Assembly (NCBI GenBank): GCA_021781575.1
Contig: JAJXWP010000034.1
Coordinates: 1 to 50,021, forward strand
Source of the DNA: Pseudomonadota bacterium
Lineage (GTDB): Bacteria > Pseudomonadota > Alphaproteobacteria > Rhodospirillales > Magnetospirillaceae
Direction of reading: 5' to 3'
DNA length: 50,021 nt
In this document: one piece after another, positions 1-10,963 of the stretch
How positions within the stretch are numbered: the stretch's first letter is position 1
Layout: each line of letters starts with the position of its first letter
Position numbers and translations under genes: made by a program
Notes under the pieces: model-generated
Told to the model about the DNA's origin: nothing
Seen by the model: the letters and a program-made list of their open reading frames with translations, nothing else
The model's database searches: none

Positions 1-203
1 TGGCTCGCGGATTCAATCTGATGGCATGATGTGGCGGTCCCGTACCGACCACGGACGGAAGCGTGATACCGGCGACGAGATTGTCACTCGGGGGACTTGA
101 CACCCAACCGCCCATTACGGAAGGGGCAAAAACCAAGGCTGGTGCACCGGGCCGACAGACGGTGCGCGGGCGTGCATCTTCTGTCGGAGTCGGAGCACCA
201 GCG

Positions 204-2153
204 ATGTCGTCATTGCTTTGGCAACCTTCGCCTGACCGGATCGACAAGGCCCTGGTCACGGCGTTCATCGATCGTGTCAATCGCCGTCACGGCCGGCAAT
301 TCGACGGCATGCAGCCGCTGTGGCAATGGTCGGTCGCCGATCCGGCCGCCTTCTGGCGGGAGGTCTGGGATTTCACCGGAGTCATCGGCGTTCCCGGCGG
401 CCGCGTGGTCGATCACCCGGAGCGCATGCCCGGCGCCCGCTGGTTCGCCGAAGCGCGGCTCAATTTCGCCGAGAACCTGCTGCGGCGGCAGGACCACGGC
501 GACGCCATCGTCTTCTGGGGCGAAAACAAGGTCAAGCGGCGGCTGTCGCACGGCCAGTTGTATACCCTGGTCGCCCGCCTGGCCGAGGCGATGAAGGCGA
601 TGGGTGTGGTCGCCGGCGACCGCGTCGCCGGTTTCATGCCCAATATGCCGGAGACGATTGCCGCCATGCTTGCCGCAGCCAGTATCGGCGCCACCTGGTC
701 GTCCGCGTCACCGGACTTCGGCGTGCAAGGGGTGCTCGACCGGTTCGGCCAGATCGGACCCAAGCTGCTGTTCTCGGCCGACGGCTATTGGTACAACGGC
801 AAGCCCTACAGCGTGCTGGACAAGCTTAAGGCCATCGCCGCCGGAATGCCGTCGCTGGAACGGGTGGTGGTGGTCTCCTATCTTGACGAGCGCCCGGCGG
901 TGGCGGCCATCCCGCGAGCGGTCCCTCTTGCCGATTTCATCGAGCCTTTCGGCGGGGCGCATATCACCTTCGCCCGCCTGCCCTTCAACCATCCCCTGTA
1001 CATCATGTTCTCCTCGGGGACCACGGGCGTGCCGAAATGCATCGTGCACGGCGCCGGCGGCACCCTGCTTCAGCATTTGAAGGAACATCAGCTGCATTCC
1101 GATATCCGCGCCGACGACCGCGTGTTCTATTTCACCACCTGCGGCTGGATGATGTGGAATTGGCTGGTCTCCGGCCTGGCCTCCGGCGCGACACTGCTGC
1201 TTTACGACGGCTCGCCGACCGTCGGCCAGGGCTCCATCATCTTCGATTATGCCGATGCCGAAGGCATGACCTTCCTCGGCACTTCGGCCAAATGGCTGGA
1301 CACCATCGCCAAGAACGGGCTCAAGCCGGTGGTCAGCCACCGTCTGGAGGCGCTGCGGACCATCGCATCGACCGGCTCGGTCCTGGCGCCCGAGGGGTTC
1401 GACTATGTGTACCGGGACATCAAGGCCGATGTCTGCCTGTCTTCGATCTCGGGCGGCACCGACATCGTTTCCTGCTTCATGCTGGGCAATCCGATCGGTC
1501 CGGTGTGGCGCGGTGAGATCCAGACCCGCGGCCTCGGCATGAAAGTCGAAGTGTTCGACGAAACCGGCCGAGCCGTCACCGGCGAAAAGGGCGAGCTGGT
1601 CTGCACGTTGGCCTTTCCTTCGATGCCGCTGGGGTTCTGGAACGATCCGACCGGCGAGAAGTTCCACAACGCCTATTTCGCCAAGTATCCCGGCGTATGG
1701 ACCCATGGCGACTGGGTGGAACTGACCGAGCATGGCGGCATCGTCGTCTTCGGGCGGTCCGACGCCACCTTGAATCCCGGAGGGGTCAGAATCGGCACGG
1801 CCGAAATCTACCGTCAGGTGGAGAGCATCGATGAGGTGGCGGAAGCGCTGGTGATCGGACAGGATTGGGACAACGATGTGCGGGTCGTGCTGTTCGTGCG
1901 CCTGAAGGAAGGCCTGACTCTCGATCAGTCATTGGTCGACCGGATCAGGACACGCATCCGCGCCAACACGACTCCCCGCCATGTTCCGGCGAAGGTCGTT
2001 CAGGTGGCCGATATTCCGCGGACCCGCTCCGGCAAGATCGTCGAATTGGCGGTGCGCGACGTGGTGCATGGCCGGCCGGTGAAGAACAAGGAGGCCCTGG
2101 CGAATCCGGAGGCACTGGATTTTTTCCAAGACCTGCCTGAATTGCATGCTTGA
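204..2153 (+). CDS. Acetoacetyl-CoA synthetase
   Basis: 649-residue ANL-superfamily ligase that activates acetoacetate to acetoacetyl-CoA with ATP, feeding ketone-body and PHB-derived carbon into central metabolism. The AMP-binding P-loop SSGTTGVPK lies near residues 270-278 and the C-terminal catalytic lysine sits in TRSGKIVE (K611). The N-terminal LWQPSPDRI and the WREVWDF block are typical of the acetoacetate rather than the acetate enzyme, and the length fits that family (about 650). The open frame extends upstream to 63, but the extra 47 residues look unlike the family, so ATG 204 is preferred; the Shine-Dalgarno there is weak. Cytoplasmic. It stands alone, followed by a short gap and an unrelated exported protein. 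The identity is secure; the start is less so. Confidence 0.93.
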   Translation: MSSLLWQPSPDRIDKALVTAFIDRVNRRHGRQFDGMQPLWQWSVADPAAFWREVWDFTGVIGVPGGRVVDHPERMPGARWFAEARLNFAENLLRRQDHGDAIVFWGENKVKRRLSHGQLYTLVARLAEAMKAMGVVAGDRVAGFMPNMPETIAAMLAAASIGATWSSASPDFGVQGVLDRFGQIGPKLLFSADGYWYNGKPYSVLDKLKAIAAGMPSLERVVVVSYLDERPAVAAIPRAVPLADFIEPFGGAHITFARLPFNHPLYIMFSSGTTGVPKCIVHGAGGTLLQHLKEHQLHSDIRADDRVFYFTTCGWMMWNWLVSGLASGATLLLYDGSPTVGQGSIIFDYADAEGMTFLGTSAKWLDTIAKNGLKPVVSHRLEALRTIASTGSVLAPEGFDYVYRDIKADVCLSSISGGTDIVSCFMLGNPIGPVWRGEIQTRGLGMKVEVFDETGRAVTGEKGELVCTLAFPSMPLGFWNDPTGEKFHNAYFAKYPGVWTHGDWVELTEHGGIVVFGRSDATLNPGGVRIGTAEIYRQVESIDEVAEALVIGQDWDNDVRVVLFVRLKEGLTLDQSLVDRIRTRIRANTTPRHVPAKVVQVADIPRTRSGKIVELAVRDVVHGRPVKNKEALANPEALDFFQDLPELHA

Positions 2154-2242
2154 CCTGAAAGGAGAAAGGTCCCATTTCTCTTGCGCCGCAAACAGTTTAT
2201 ACTGCCCGTTTGCGTAGATAGAATCGTCGCACCGTATTTGAA

Positions 2243-2845
2243 ATGAAATCGCTGATCGTTGCTTCCTTGTTGCTGGCCGCTGCCATCGGCAGCGCCCAAG
2301 CGGCCGACGGCGCCCAGAAGGCGTCGAACTGGTCGCTTGGCGGGGCGGCGAGTTCCGCGGCCGAAGGGGCGCGACTGACCGTTTGGGGCGACGAGGGCTT
2401 GGCCATGGGGGTGGCAGCGCCGCCTCCCTCGGCGCTGTCAGAAAACGCCAGCGGCATGCAGACCGGCGGCTTCCTGGCGTGGCGGGGGGACAGCTATCGC
2501 CTGGACGCCACGCTGGCGCCTTCCAACGTCGGCACCGTCGCCGCCGGCCTCGGCGCCGCCGCCGGCGCGCTGCCGGGCGAACTAGGCACCAGCTATGGGC
2601 TGCGCCTGGGAGCAGTGTGGTCGGCCGACCAGTTCACCCTCAATCCTTCCTCCGGAGCCAGCCTCGCCCAGGTCGTGGCACCGGCCAATGACGTCAATCT
2701 GACCTTCACCGTCAACCACGCCCTGACGCCTAATCTGAGCGTCGTCGGCACGGCCGAGGCCAGTCGGGCCATGGGGCCGCTCCCGGACAGCGGTGTCGGG
2801 CTGAACCATTTCCTCCTGGGCGCGGGCCTGGGCTACCGGTTCTAA
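2243..2845 (+). CDS. Exported small beta-barrel-like protein, function unknown
   Basis: 200 residues. It has a clear signal peptide (hydrophobic stretch at residues 4-16, likely cleavage after AQA near residue 20). The mature part is rich in Gly, Ala and Ser and alternates in the manner of outer-membrane strands, and the chain ends in GLGYRF, a terminal aromatic typical of barrel proteins inserted by the BAM machinery. I do not recognise a named family. The stop codon overlaps the stop codon of the convergent quinone oxidoreductase gene. An outer-membrane location is inferred from the signal peptide and the C-terminal phenylalanine; no function is proposed. Confidence 0.72.
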   Translation: MKSLIVASLLLAAAIGSAQAADGAQKASNWSLGGAASSAAEGARLTVWGDEGLAMGVAAPPPSALSENASGMQTGGFLAWRGDSYRLDATLAPSNVGTVAAGLGAAAGALPGELGTSYGLRLGAVWSADQFTLNPSSGASLAQVVAPANDVNLTFTVNHALTPNLSVVGTAEASRAMGPLPDSGVGLNHFLLGAGLGYRF

Positions 2846-3816
2846 AGTTCCAGCACCAGTTTTCCCGTCGCCTGGCGGGCTTTCAGCAGGCCGAGGGCGT
2901 TGGCCGCTTCGGCCAAGGGCAGCCGCTGCGAGACGATCGGCTTAAGCTTGCCGGCGTCGAACCAGTCGAGCAGCTGCCGATAGGAATGACGAAGCACCGA
3001 GGGGTCGCGCCGCCGATAGGCGCCCCAGTCGTAGCCGATCACCGTAAGGTTCTTGACCAGCAGGATGTTGGCCGGGATCTGCGGCACCGTGCCGCTGGCA
3101 AAGCCGATGACGACAAGCCGGCCGTCCTGCGCGGTGCAGCGGAGGCTGGCATCGAACACCGGGCCGCCCACCGGGTCGTAGACCACGTCGACGCCTCGTC
3201 CATCGGTCAGCGCCTTGACACGCTCGCGGATGTCTTCGCTCTTGTAGTCGATGCCATGATGGGCGCCATGCCGCATGGCCACCGCCAGCTTGTCGGGGCC
3301 CCCGGCGGTGGCGATCACCGTGGCGCCGAGAGCCTGGCCGATCTCGACGGCGGTCAGGCCGACGCCGCCGGCCGCACCGTGCACCAGAAGGGTCTCGCCC
3401 GCCTGCAAGCGGGCCTTGGCGACGAGCGCGTGATGCGAGGTACCATAAGCCACCGGGAAGCCTGCGGCGACGGCGAAATCCATCGATTGCGGGATTACGT
3501 GGACGTGGACGGCGCGGGCCACGACCTGCTCGGCGAAGCCGCCAAAATCGGGGACCGCCATTACCCGGTCGCCGCGGCGGCAGATGGTCACCTCGGGCCC
3601 CACCTCCAGGACCTCGCCGGCAACTTCGAAGCCGGGGATGAAGGGGGGCATCTGCTTGAACTGGTATTTTCCGGAAATCACCAGCATGTCGGCGAAATTC
3701 ACCCCGGCGGCGCGCACGGCGATGCGCACGCCATCGGGGGCGAGCGGTGGCGGCGGGACTTCGGCAAGGGCCAGGGTCGATTCATCTCCCAGCGCGGTAC
3801 AGACCACGGCGCGCAT
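2842..3816 (-). CDS. NADPH:quinone oxidoreductase family zinc-independent MDR protein
   Basis: 324-residue medium-chain dehydrogenase/reductase. It has the N-terminal GroES-like fold with AAGVNFAD and PGFEVAGEV, then a Rossmann domain with HGAAGGVGLTAVEIG near the middle and GRLVVIGFASG towards the C-terminus. The cysteine and histidine ligands of zinc alcohol dehydrogenases are absent, which fits the quinone oxidoreductase (Qor/NQO) branch that reduces quinones or enoyl substrates with NADPH in the cytoplasm. The start is set by AAGGAG six bases before ATG 3816; the in-frame ATG at 3840 has no such site. It converges on the barrel-protein gene, with stop codons overlapping. The exact substrate cannot be read from sequence. 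Confidence 0.88.
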   Translation of the reverse strand: MRAVVCTALGDESTLALAEVPPPPLAPDGVRIAVRAAGVNFADMLVISGKYQFKQMPPFIPGFEVAGEVLEVGPEVTICRRGDRVMAVPDFGGFAEQVVARAVHVHVIPQSMDFAVAAGFPVAYGTSHHALVAKARLQAGETLLVHGAAGGVGLTAVEIGQALGATVIATAGGPDKLAVAMRHGAHHGIDYKSEDIRERVKALTDGRGVDVVYDPVGGPVFDASLRCTAQDGRLVVIGFASGTVPQIPANILLVKNLTVIGYDWGAYRRRDPSVLRHSYRQLLDWFDAGKLKPIVSQRLPLAEAANALGLLKARQATGKLVLEL

Positions 3817-3890
3817 GCGATGCTCCTTGATTGGCGGCATAAAGCGGCCATCATGCGGGATCGGCGTCGAACTGGGGAGGGTGTTTACGT

Positions 3891-4454
3891 ATGCGCGGCT
3901 ATTTCGGCATCGGCATCGAAGGGGTGAACAAGCAGGCCAATCTGGGCAGCCTGTTTCGTTCGGCCAACGCCTTCGGCGCCGGTTTCGTCTTTACCGTGGC
4001 CGCCGACTACACGCGCCAGGGTGGCGCCGTGGCCGATACCTCGGACGCGGTCACCCAGCTACCGTTCTATCAATTTCCTGATGCCGCCAGTCTGATCTTG
4101 CCGCAGGGATGCCGGCTGGTTGGTATCGAACTGGTGGATGAGGCGATCGAGCTTCCGTCGTTCCGCCATCCAGCCCAGGCGGCCTATGTACTGGGCCGCG
4201 AGCGCGGAGCGCTGACCCCGGAAATGCTGGCCCGTTGCGAATTCGTGGTAAAAATTCCAACGCGATTCTGCGTCAACCTGGCCATCGCCGGAGCTGTCGT
4301 CATGTACGACCGGCTGATCAGCCTGGGGCGTCACGCCCCACGACCCGGACGCGCCGGCGGCCCGACCGAGGGCTTGCCCGAGCATGTCCATGGCCGCCCG
4401 GTTTTCCGCACGCCCGAGCGCATGGCGCTGTTTCGCGGCGACTTGCCGGAATAG
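3891..4454 (+). CDS. SpoU/TrmH-family RNA 2'-O-methyltransferase
   Basis: 187-residue SPOUT methyltransferase. The three family motifs are visible: motif 1 NLGSLFRSANAFG at residues 17-29, motif 2 YVLGRERGALT near 100-110, and motif 3 VKIPTRFCVNLAIAGAVVMYD near 120-140, which together form the trefoil knot that binds S-adenosylmethionine. No N-terminal RNA-binding extension is present, so it is the short single-domain type. It probably methylates a ribose in tRNA or rRNA, but the target cannot be told from sequence. GGGAGG about nine bases before ATG 3891 supports the start. It converges on the asparaginase gene with a 21-bp gap. Confidence 0.87.
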   Translation: MRGYFGIGIEGVNKQANLGSLFRSANAFGAGFVFTVAADYTRQGGAVADTSDAVTQLPFYQFPDAASLILPQGCRLVGIELVDEAIELPSFRHPAQAAYVLGRERGALTPEMLARCEFVVKIPTRFCVNLAIAGAVVMYDRLISLGRHAPRPGRAGGPTEGLPEHVHGRPVFRTPERMALFRGDLPE

Positions 4455-4475
4455 GCATGTCGTCGGCGGATGGCC

Positions 4476-5513
4476 TTACGCTTTGAACGTATTGGCCGCC
4501 GGCCGGAGTTCGCCGACCACCTTGCCGGCGACATTCAACACCGGCGGCGTGAAGCGGTGACGCAAGGTCCGTTCCTGTCCGGGACTGAACGCGCCGAGAT
4601 GGCGCAGCACGGCCATGACGGCGACTTCCGCCGCTCGCTTGGCACCGTCGTCAATCTTCACCGCGACGCCCAGTCCGCGAGTCGGCAGCATGGCGGCATA
4701 GACACCCTCGGCACCGCCTTTGAGCAGGATCGTCGGCACCGCTTCCATCACTTCGGTGCACAGCCGCCCATCTCCCGCCACCAGCCCGGGATGGGCCGCC
4801 ATGGCCGAGCGGATTCTATGGGCGGCCGCCTGGCGCACCGGACCGAACGCGGCCGGGGCGGCCAATCGGGCCATAGCCGCGGCCAGGCCCGACAACGGTA
4901 GGGCGAAGGTCGGGATGCCGCAGCCGTCGACGGCGAAAATGCCCGGCTCCGACGGGGCGCCCGCCATCTCGCCCAGCACGGCGGCAATGCGTCGTTGTAC
5001 CGGGTGGTCGGCGGCGATATAGCCCCGGATCGGCTCACCCATGTGGAGAGCGGTGGTCAGCATGCCGGTGTGCTTGCCCGAGCAGTTGTTGTGCAGGGCG
5101 GAGGGCAGCCGGCCTTCGGCCGCCAGTGCGCGGGCCGCCGCCGCGTCGAGTGGCGGATGCGCTCCGCATTCCAGGTCGGCGTCGCTGAGACCCAGTTGGT
5201 CCAGCCATGCGTCGATCAGTTGGACATGCAGCGGCTGGCCGGAATGAGAGGCGCAGGCCAGCGCCAGCTCGCTGTCCGACAGGCCGAAGCGATCGGCCGC
5301 CCCGGTCTCGATCAGCGGCAGCGCTTGCAGCGGTTTGACCGCCGATCGGGGAAATACGCGGCGCCCGACGTCGCCCCAGGCGGCGACCTGTTCGCCGGTC
5401 GCGGCACAGACCACCGCCGCGCCGCGATGCAGACTCTCGACCAGTGGGCCCCGCGTCACCTCGACGAGGGCGGGATTGGGTTCGGCTGGTGCGGGCAAAG
5501 GTTCATCTGTCAT
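4476..5513 (-). CDS. L-asparaginase II family protein (Rhizobium etli type)
   Basis: 345-residue member of the asparaginase II family typified by the Rhizobium etli thermolabile enzyme, unrelated to E. coli AnsA/AnsB. Visible family blocks are RSAVKPLQALP near residues 56-66, ACASHSGQPLH near 85-95, and HNNCSGKHTGML about 45 residues later; the conserved serine, lysine and cysteine expected for this fold are present. It would hydrolyse asparagine to aspartate and ammonia in the cytoplasm. ATG 5513 (MTDEPLP) is chosen over 5558 because the extra residues are low-quality and lie near the divergent IalB gene. The Shine-Dalgarno is poor. Divergent from the next gene with an 80-bp gap. Confidence 0.87.
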   Translation of the reverse strand: MTDEPLPAPAEPNPALVEVTRGPLVESLHRGAAVVCAATGEQVAAWGDVGRRVFPRSAVKPLQALPLIETGAADRFGLSDSELALACASHSGQPLHVQLIDAWLDQLGLSDADLECGAHPPLDAAAARALAAEGRLPSALHNNCSGKHTGMLTTALHMGEPIRGYIAADHPVQRRIAAVLGEMAGAPSEPGIFAVDGCGIPTFALPLSGLAAAMARLAAPAAFGPVRQAAAHRIRSAMAAHPGLVAGDGRLCTEVMEAVPTILLKGGAEGVYAAMLPTRGLGVAVKIDDGAKRAAEVAVMAVLRHLGAFSPGQERTLRHRFTPPVLNVAGKVVGELRPAANTFKA

Positions 5514-5593
5514 CGAAACGGACCCGGTTGACAAGTGGGGCGCGCGGGGGCACTCCATTGGCCGAGGCTACCGCAAAAGGATCGTCGATCATC

Positions 5594-6094
5594 ATGTTCG
5601 CCAGACTTGCCGCCGTTTCGCTGCTTGCAATGTCCGTCGCCGTTCCGGCCCTCGCCGACAGCGCCAAGTCGCTCGGCAAAGCTGGCGCATGGGAAAGCTT
5701 CGCCTATACGGACCGCGCCGGCAAGGTGTGCTACACGGCCAGCCTCCCTAAGCGCAGCCTGAACTCCGCCAAGTCGCGCGGCGAGACCTATGTTTCGGTG
5801 ACCGATCGGCCGGCGGAACGGAGTATTGGCGTGGTCAGCGTCACCGCCGGTTACACATTCAAGAAGGATGCGCCGGCTGAACTCGAAGTCGGCGGCGCCA
5901 AGTTCGACCTCTACACATCCGGCGATACCGCCTGGACGCGCAACGACAAGGCGGTGGTGCAGGCCATGCTGAAAAGCCGGACCATGGTGATGCATGGCAG
6001 GCCCAGCCGCGGCCAGCCGACCGCCGACACCTATTCGCTCGAGGGCTTTCCCAAGGCCTATGCCGAGATCGGCAAAGCCTGTCGGACGAGGTGA
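5594..6094 (+). CDS. Invasion-associated locus B (IalB) family exported protein
   Basis: 166 residues with a signal peptide (MFARLAAVSLLAMSVAVPALA, cleavage near residue 22). The mature domain carries the family pattern: a W-x-x-F start, KVCYTASLPK, YVSVTDRPAERSIGVVSVTAGYTF, then DTAWTRND and TYSLEGFPKAYAEI, with two cysteines likely to form a disulphide (KVCY and KACRTR). IalB-like proteins are widespread periplasmic or envelope proteins in alphaproteobacteria; the name comes from Bartonella and does not imply virulence here. AAAAGG sits about 12 bases before ATG 5594. The gene is divergent from the asparaginase gene and stands alone. Confidence 0.82.
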   Translation: MFARLAAVSLLAMSVAVPALADSAKSLGKAGAWESFAYTDRAGKVCYTASLPKRSLNSAKSRGETYVSVTDRPAERSIGVVSVTAGYTFKKDAPAELEVGGAKFDLYTSGDTAWTRNDKAVVQAMLKSRTMVMHGRPSRGQPTADTYSLEGFPKAYAEIGKACRTR

Positions 6095-6277
6095 TCCAAA
6101 CATGGTGTCTGGCGCGAAATAATCGCGTCAAACACCGAGCCCGAGCGGCGCCTGAGCCCCGCGGAAACCGGAGATTGTCGCGTCGGATGAATCGAAGGCC
6201 CCGCCGCGATCATTTCGCGCCGGGGCCATGGAGGGTTTTTCTTGCGCCCGGGCCCGCCTCGCCCATATGTATCGCCC

Positions 6278-7411
6278 ATGAGCGACGTGAAAGATTTGGT
6301 TGGGCTGTCGCGCGATGAACTGGCCGCAGAAATGGCCGCCATCGGCGAAAAGCCGTTCCGTGCCAAACAGCTGTGGCACTGGATCTACAACCGCGGGGTC
6401 ACCGACTTCCAGCTGATGACCACGCTGGCCAAGCCGTTGCGCGAAAAGCTGGCCGAGCATTATGTGGTGGGTCGGCCCGCCGTATCGCGTCTGCAGACCT
6501 CGGTGGACGGTACGCGCAAATGGTTGCTGCGCTTTGCCGACGGCAACGAGGCCGAGACCGTCTACATTCCCGAGGATGATCGCGGCGCCGTCTGCGTCTC
6601 GTCGCAGGTCGGCTGCACGCTCACCTGCAAATTCTGCCACACCGGCACCCAGTTGCTGGTGCGCAACCTGACCGCCGCCGAGATCCTCGGTCAATTCATG
6701 ACTGCGCGCGATTCCTATGGCGAATGGCCCAGCCCCGACGACGGCGGTCGGCTGATCTCCAACATCGTGCTGATGGGCATGGGAGAGCCGTTGTTCAACT
6801 ATGACAACGTGGCCAAGGCGCTGAAGATCGTCATGGATGGCGAAGGGATTGCCGTGTCGAAGCGGCGCATTACCCTGTCGACCTCGGGGGTGGTGCCGAT
6901 GATCCGCCGCTGTGGCGAGGAACTGGCGGTCAACTTGGCCGTATCGCTGCATGCGGTGACCGACGAGATTCGCGATCGCATCATGCCGATCAACAAGAAA
7001 TATCCGCTGGCCGAATTGATGAGGGCGCTGCGCGACTATCCGACCAACAACGCCCGGCGCATTACCTTCGAATATGTCATGCTGAAAGGCGTCAACGATA
7101 CGCCTTCGGACGCCCGTGCCCTGGTCAAGCTGGTCGAGGGCATCCCCGCCAAGTTCAACCTGATTCCCTTCAATAAATGGCCGGGCGCGCCGTTCGACTG
7201 CTCGGAGATGAACGACATAAGGCGCTTCTCCGACCTTCTGTTCGATGCCGGCTATTCGGCGCCGATTCGCCAGCCGCGGGGCAGCGACATCCTGGCCGCC
7301 TGCGGCCAGCTGAAATCGGACAGCGAACGCGTCCGCTGTGCCCGCCAGAAGGACCGCGTCGCGGCAGGGATCGAGGACGGCGTGCACCACGCCGCTGCCG
7401 CCACAAGTTGA
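6278..7411 (+). CDS. rlmN: Dual-specificity 23S rRNA/tRNA adenine C2-methyltransferase RlmN
   Basis: 377-residue radical-SAM enzyme that methylates A2503 of 23S rRNA and A37 of certain tRNAs. The 4Fe-4S motif CTLTCKFC lies at residues 113-120 (C113, C117, C120), preceded by CVSSQVG. Further family blocks are [32 protein letters not shown] and ILAACGQL near the C-terminus, the last holding the cysteine that forms the methyl-enzyme intermediate. ATG 6278 (MSDVKDL) is preferred over the upstream 6242, which would add a proline-rich non-family stretch. Nothing further is evident in the 183-bp gap upstream. Confidence 0.96.
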   Translation: MSDVKDLVGLSRDELAAEMAAIGEKPFRAKQLWHWIYNRGVTDFQLMTTLAKPLREKLAEHYVVGRPAVSRLQTSVDGTRKWLLRFADGNEAETVYIPEDDRGAVCVSSQVGCTLTCKFCHTGTQLLVRNLTAAEILGQFMTARDSYGEWPSPDDGGRLISNIVLMGMGEPLFNYDNVAKALKIVMDGEGIAVSKRRITLSTSGVVPMIRRCGEELAVNLAVSLHAVTDEIRDRIMPINKKYPLAELMRALRDYPTNNARRITFEYVMLKGVNDTPSDARALVKLVEGIPAKFNLIPFNKWPGAPFDCSEMNDIRRFSDLLFDAGYSAPIRQPRGSDILAACGQLKSDSERVRCARQKDRVAAGIEDGVHHAAAATS

Positions 7412-7422
7412 CGATTCACTGG

Positions 7423-7513
7423 AGCACAGATTGACGCAGATGGCGCACAGATGGACAGAGATTTATTATTGTTCATCTGTGTTCATCTGAGGGCATTCGG
7501 GTTTATCTGTGAT
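7423..7513. repeat. Imperfect inverted repeat of CACAGATG-like units
   Basis: Left arm 7423-7462 holds CACAGAT, GCAGATG and CACAGATGGAC; right arm 7471-7513 holds GTTCATCTGTG, TTCATCTGAG and TTTATCTGTG, the reverse complements of the same units. About eight AT-rich bases separate the arms, so the transcript could fold into a long interrupted hairpin. It fills most of the gap between rlmN and the M3 peptidase gene. The style resembles degenerate CAGATG/CATCTG intergenic repeats found in many bacteria. It may act as a transcript 3' end for rlmN, though no uridine tract follows. Confidence 0.6.
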
Positions 7514-7544
7514 CGCCTGACACTCTCTGCAGAAATCGGAAGAC

Positions 7545-9578
7545 ATGACCGATAATCCCTTCTTCAAAGTCTGGACTACGCCCTTCGGGATGCCGCCGTT
7601 CGACCGCATCCATCCCGAACATTTCCCCGCCGCCTTCGACCGCGGCATGGCGGAACAACTGGCCGAAGTCGAGGCCATCGTCGCCGCGCCCGAACCGCCC
7701 GACTTCGCCAATACGGTGGAGGCCCTGGAGCGTAGTGGCCGCTCGCTCGATCGCGTGGCCAACGTCTTTTTCAACCTGACTTCGAGCAATACCAACGACG
7801 CCCTGGACGAAATCGAACGCGATTACGCGCCCCGGCTCGCCCAGCACGGCATGCGCATCGCTCTCGATCCGGGCCTGTTCCGACGCTTCGACGATCTCTA
7901 TGACCGGCGCCATCAGTTGGGGCTGGCCGAGGACCAGTTGCGCCTCCTGGAGCGCCGCCATCTCGGCTTCATCCGCAGTGGCGCCGGCTTGGCCCCCGAA
8001 GCCAAGGCCCGCATGGCTGAACTGTCCGAGCGATTGGCGACGCTGCACACCCTGTTCGGCCAGAATGTGCTGCAGGACGAAAGGCTTTGGCAGCTGGCTC
8101 TGGGCGAAGGCGATCTCGCCGGGCTGCCCGCCGACCTGGTGGCCGCTGCCGCCGAGGCCGCCAGAGAGCGCGGCGTTGACGGCTGGGTGATCACCCTGGC
8201 CCGTTCCTCGGCCGAGCCGTTCCTCACCTTCTCGGCCCGCCGCGACCTCAGGCAGATCGTCTATGAGGCCTGGACACGCCGCGGCGGCCATGCCGGCGCG
8301 CAGGACAACCGGCCGCTGATCGCCGAGATCGTCGCTCTCCGCAACGAGCAGGCGCGGCTTCTGGGCTACGGCAGCTACGCGGACTATAAGCTCGACGATT
8401 CGATGGCCAAGGACGTGGCATCGGTGCGCCATCTGCTCGATCAGGTTTGGGAGCCGGCGAAGAAGAAAGCGGCCGAGGAATGCGCCGCCCTGGCAGCGGC
8501 GGCTCGCGCCGAGGGGATGAACGAGCCCATCGCTCCGTGGGATTGGCGGTATTACGCCGAGAAGGTGCGCAAGGCCCGATTCGAGCTGGACGAAGCCGAG
8601 GTAAAGCCGTATTTCGCCCTGGACAACATGGTTCGCGCCGCGTTCGACACGGCGGAGCGCCTCTTCGGCGTGACATTCAGCGAGCGGAACGATCTGCCGG
8701 TCTATCATCCCGACGTCAGGGTCTATGAAGTCGCCGACGCCGAGGGGCGCGCCCTGGGCTTGTTCCTGCACGACAATTTTGCCCGGCCCGGCAAGCGGTC
8801 CGGGGCCTGGATGAGCAGCTATCGCGACCAGGAGGCGATGGATGGCCCGGTGCTGCCGATCGTCGTCAACAACAACAATGTCGCGCGGGCCGAGCCGACG
8901 CTGCTGTCGTTCGACGACGCCAAGACGCTGTTCCACGAATTCGGCCACGGCCTGCACGGCCTGCTGAGCAAGGTACGCTACCCCTCCCAGTCGGGCACCG
9001 CGGTGCGGCGCGATTTCGTCGAATTTCCCTCCCAGGTTTTCGAGCACTGGATGGCGGTACCGGAGACTCTGCGCCGCTATGCCCGGCATGAGCGCACCGG
9101 CGAACCCATTCCCGAGGCGTTGCTGCAGCGCCTGCTGTCCGCGCGGAACTTCAATCAGGGCTTCGCTACGGTGGAGTACGCCGCCTCGGCGCTGCTCGAT
9201 CTGGCCTTCCATGAGCAGGCCTCGCCCGATATCACCGATATCGAGGCATTCGAACGGGGCCAGTTGGAACGTATCGGCATGCCGGCGGAGATCGGTCCGC
9301 GCCACCGGCCGGCGCATTTCCAGCATCTGTTCGCCGGCAGCGGCTACGCGGCCGGTTACTACGCCTATCTGTGGGCCGAGGTGCTGGACGCCGACGGCTT
9401 CGCCGCTTTCGAGGAAGCGGGCGATCCATTCGACGCGGGCCTGGCGGCCCGACTCAAGGATATCTACACGGCCGGCGACACCAGGGATCCGATGGATCTC
9501 TATGTTGCCTTCCGGGGCCGCCCGCCGCGTGTTGAGCCCTTATTGGAAAAACGAGGGCTCGTCCCGCCCTTGCCCTGA
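7545..9578 (+). CDS. dcp: M3-family zinc metallopeptidase, peptidyl-dipeptidase Dcp type
   Basis: 677 residues, matching the usual length of M3A oligopeptidases. The zinc site [12 protein letters not shown] lies at residues 464-475 (H464, E465, H468), and the third ligand is E493 in [12 protein letters not shown], 25 residues after the second histidine as in the family. The block [17 protein letters not shown] and the [17 protein letters not shown] segment favour the Dcp branch over oligopeptidase A. It removes dipeptides from the C-terminus of short peptides during peptide turnover. There is no signal peptide, so it is cytoplasmic. The Shine-Dalgarno is weak. argG follows after a 61-bp gap on the same strand. 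Confidence 0.9.
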   Translation: MTDNPFFKVWTTPFGMPPFDRIHPEHFPAAFDRGMAEQLAEVEAIVAAPEPPDFANTVEALERSGRSLDRVANVFFNLTSSNTNDALDEIERDYAPRLAQHGMRIALDPGLFRRFDDLYDRRHQLGLAEDQLRLLERRHLGFIRSGAGLAPEAKARMAELSERLATLHTLFGQNVLQDERLWQLALGEGDLAGLPADLVAAAAEAARERGVDGWVITLARSSAEPFLTFSARRDLRQIVYEAWTRRGGHAGAQDNRPLIAEIVALRNEQARLLGYGSYADYKLDDSMAKDVASVRHLLDQVWEPAKKKAAEECAALAAAARAEGMNEPIAPWDWRYYAEKVRKARFELDEAEVKPYFALDNMVRAAFDTAERLFGVTFSERNDLPVYHPDVRVYEVADAEGRALGLFLHDNFARPGKRSGAWMSSYRDQEAMDGPVLPIVVNNNNVARAEPTLLSFDDAKTLFHEFGHGLHGLLSKVRYPSQSGTAVRRDFVEFPSQVFEHWMAVPETLRRYARHERTGEPIPEALLQRLLSARNFNQGFATVEYAASALLDLAFHEQASPDITDIEAFERGQLERIGMPAEIGPRHRPAHFQHLFAGSGYAAGYYAYLWAEVLDADGFAAFEEAGDPFDAGLAARLKDIYTAGDTRDPMDLYVAFRGRPPRVEPLLEKRGLVPPLP

Positions 9579-9639
9579 CGGGCGGTTGTCCTATACTGCG
9601 CGGCCAGTTCCCAATCCGTCTCGACAAGGGGCTTGTCCC

Positions 9640-10854
<1,215 letters not shown>

Positions 10855-10865
10855 GTGGGCGAAGT

Positions 10866-10894
10866 GCGGGGGGAGACCGCCGGTTTCCCCCTGC
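10866..10894 (+). terminator. Possible hairpin terminator after argG
   Basis: GCGGGGGGAGACC (10866-10878) pairs with GGTTTCCCCCTGC (10882-10894), with mismatches at two positions and a three-base loop. It begins 12 bases after the argG stop. No T-run follows, so it may instead stabilise the 3' end of the message. Confidence 0.4.
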
Positions 10895-10963
10895 CTTCTG
10901 ACGCATTGAAAGCCGGCTCGCCGCTGATTAAGTGCCTCCACGATCTCGTCGGAGGAAAAGCTT

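Noticed and set aside
63-203. N-terminal extension of acetoacetyl-CoA synthetase
   Set aside because: Family members start like MSSLLWQPS; the extra 47 residues have no similarity or ribosome-binding site.
3884-3891. TTTACGTA before the SpoU-family gene as a lipid-regulon site
   Set aside because: Only one ACGT core, no 6-bp repeat, and it overlaps the start codon of an unrelated gene.
7503-9326. 607-residue minus-strand open frame
   Set aside because: Shadow of the M3 peptidase gene; no recognisable domain.
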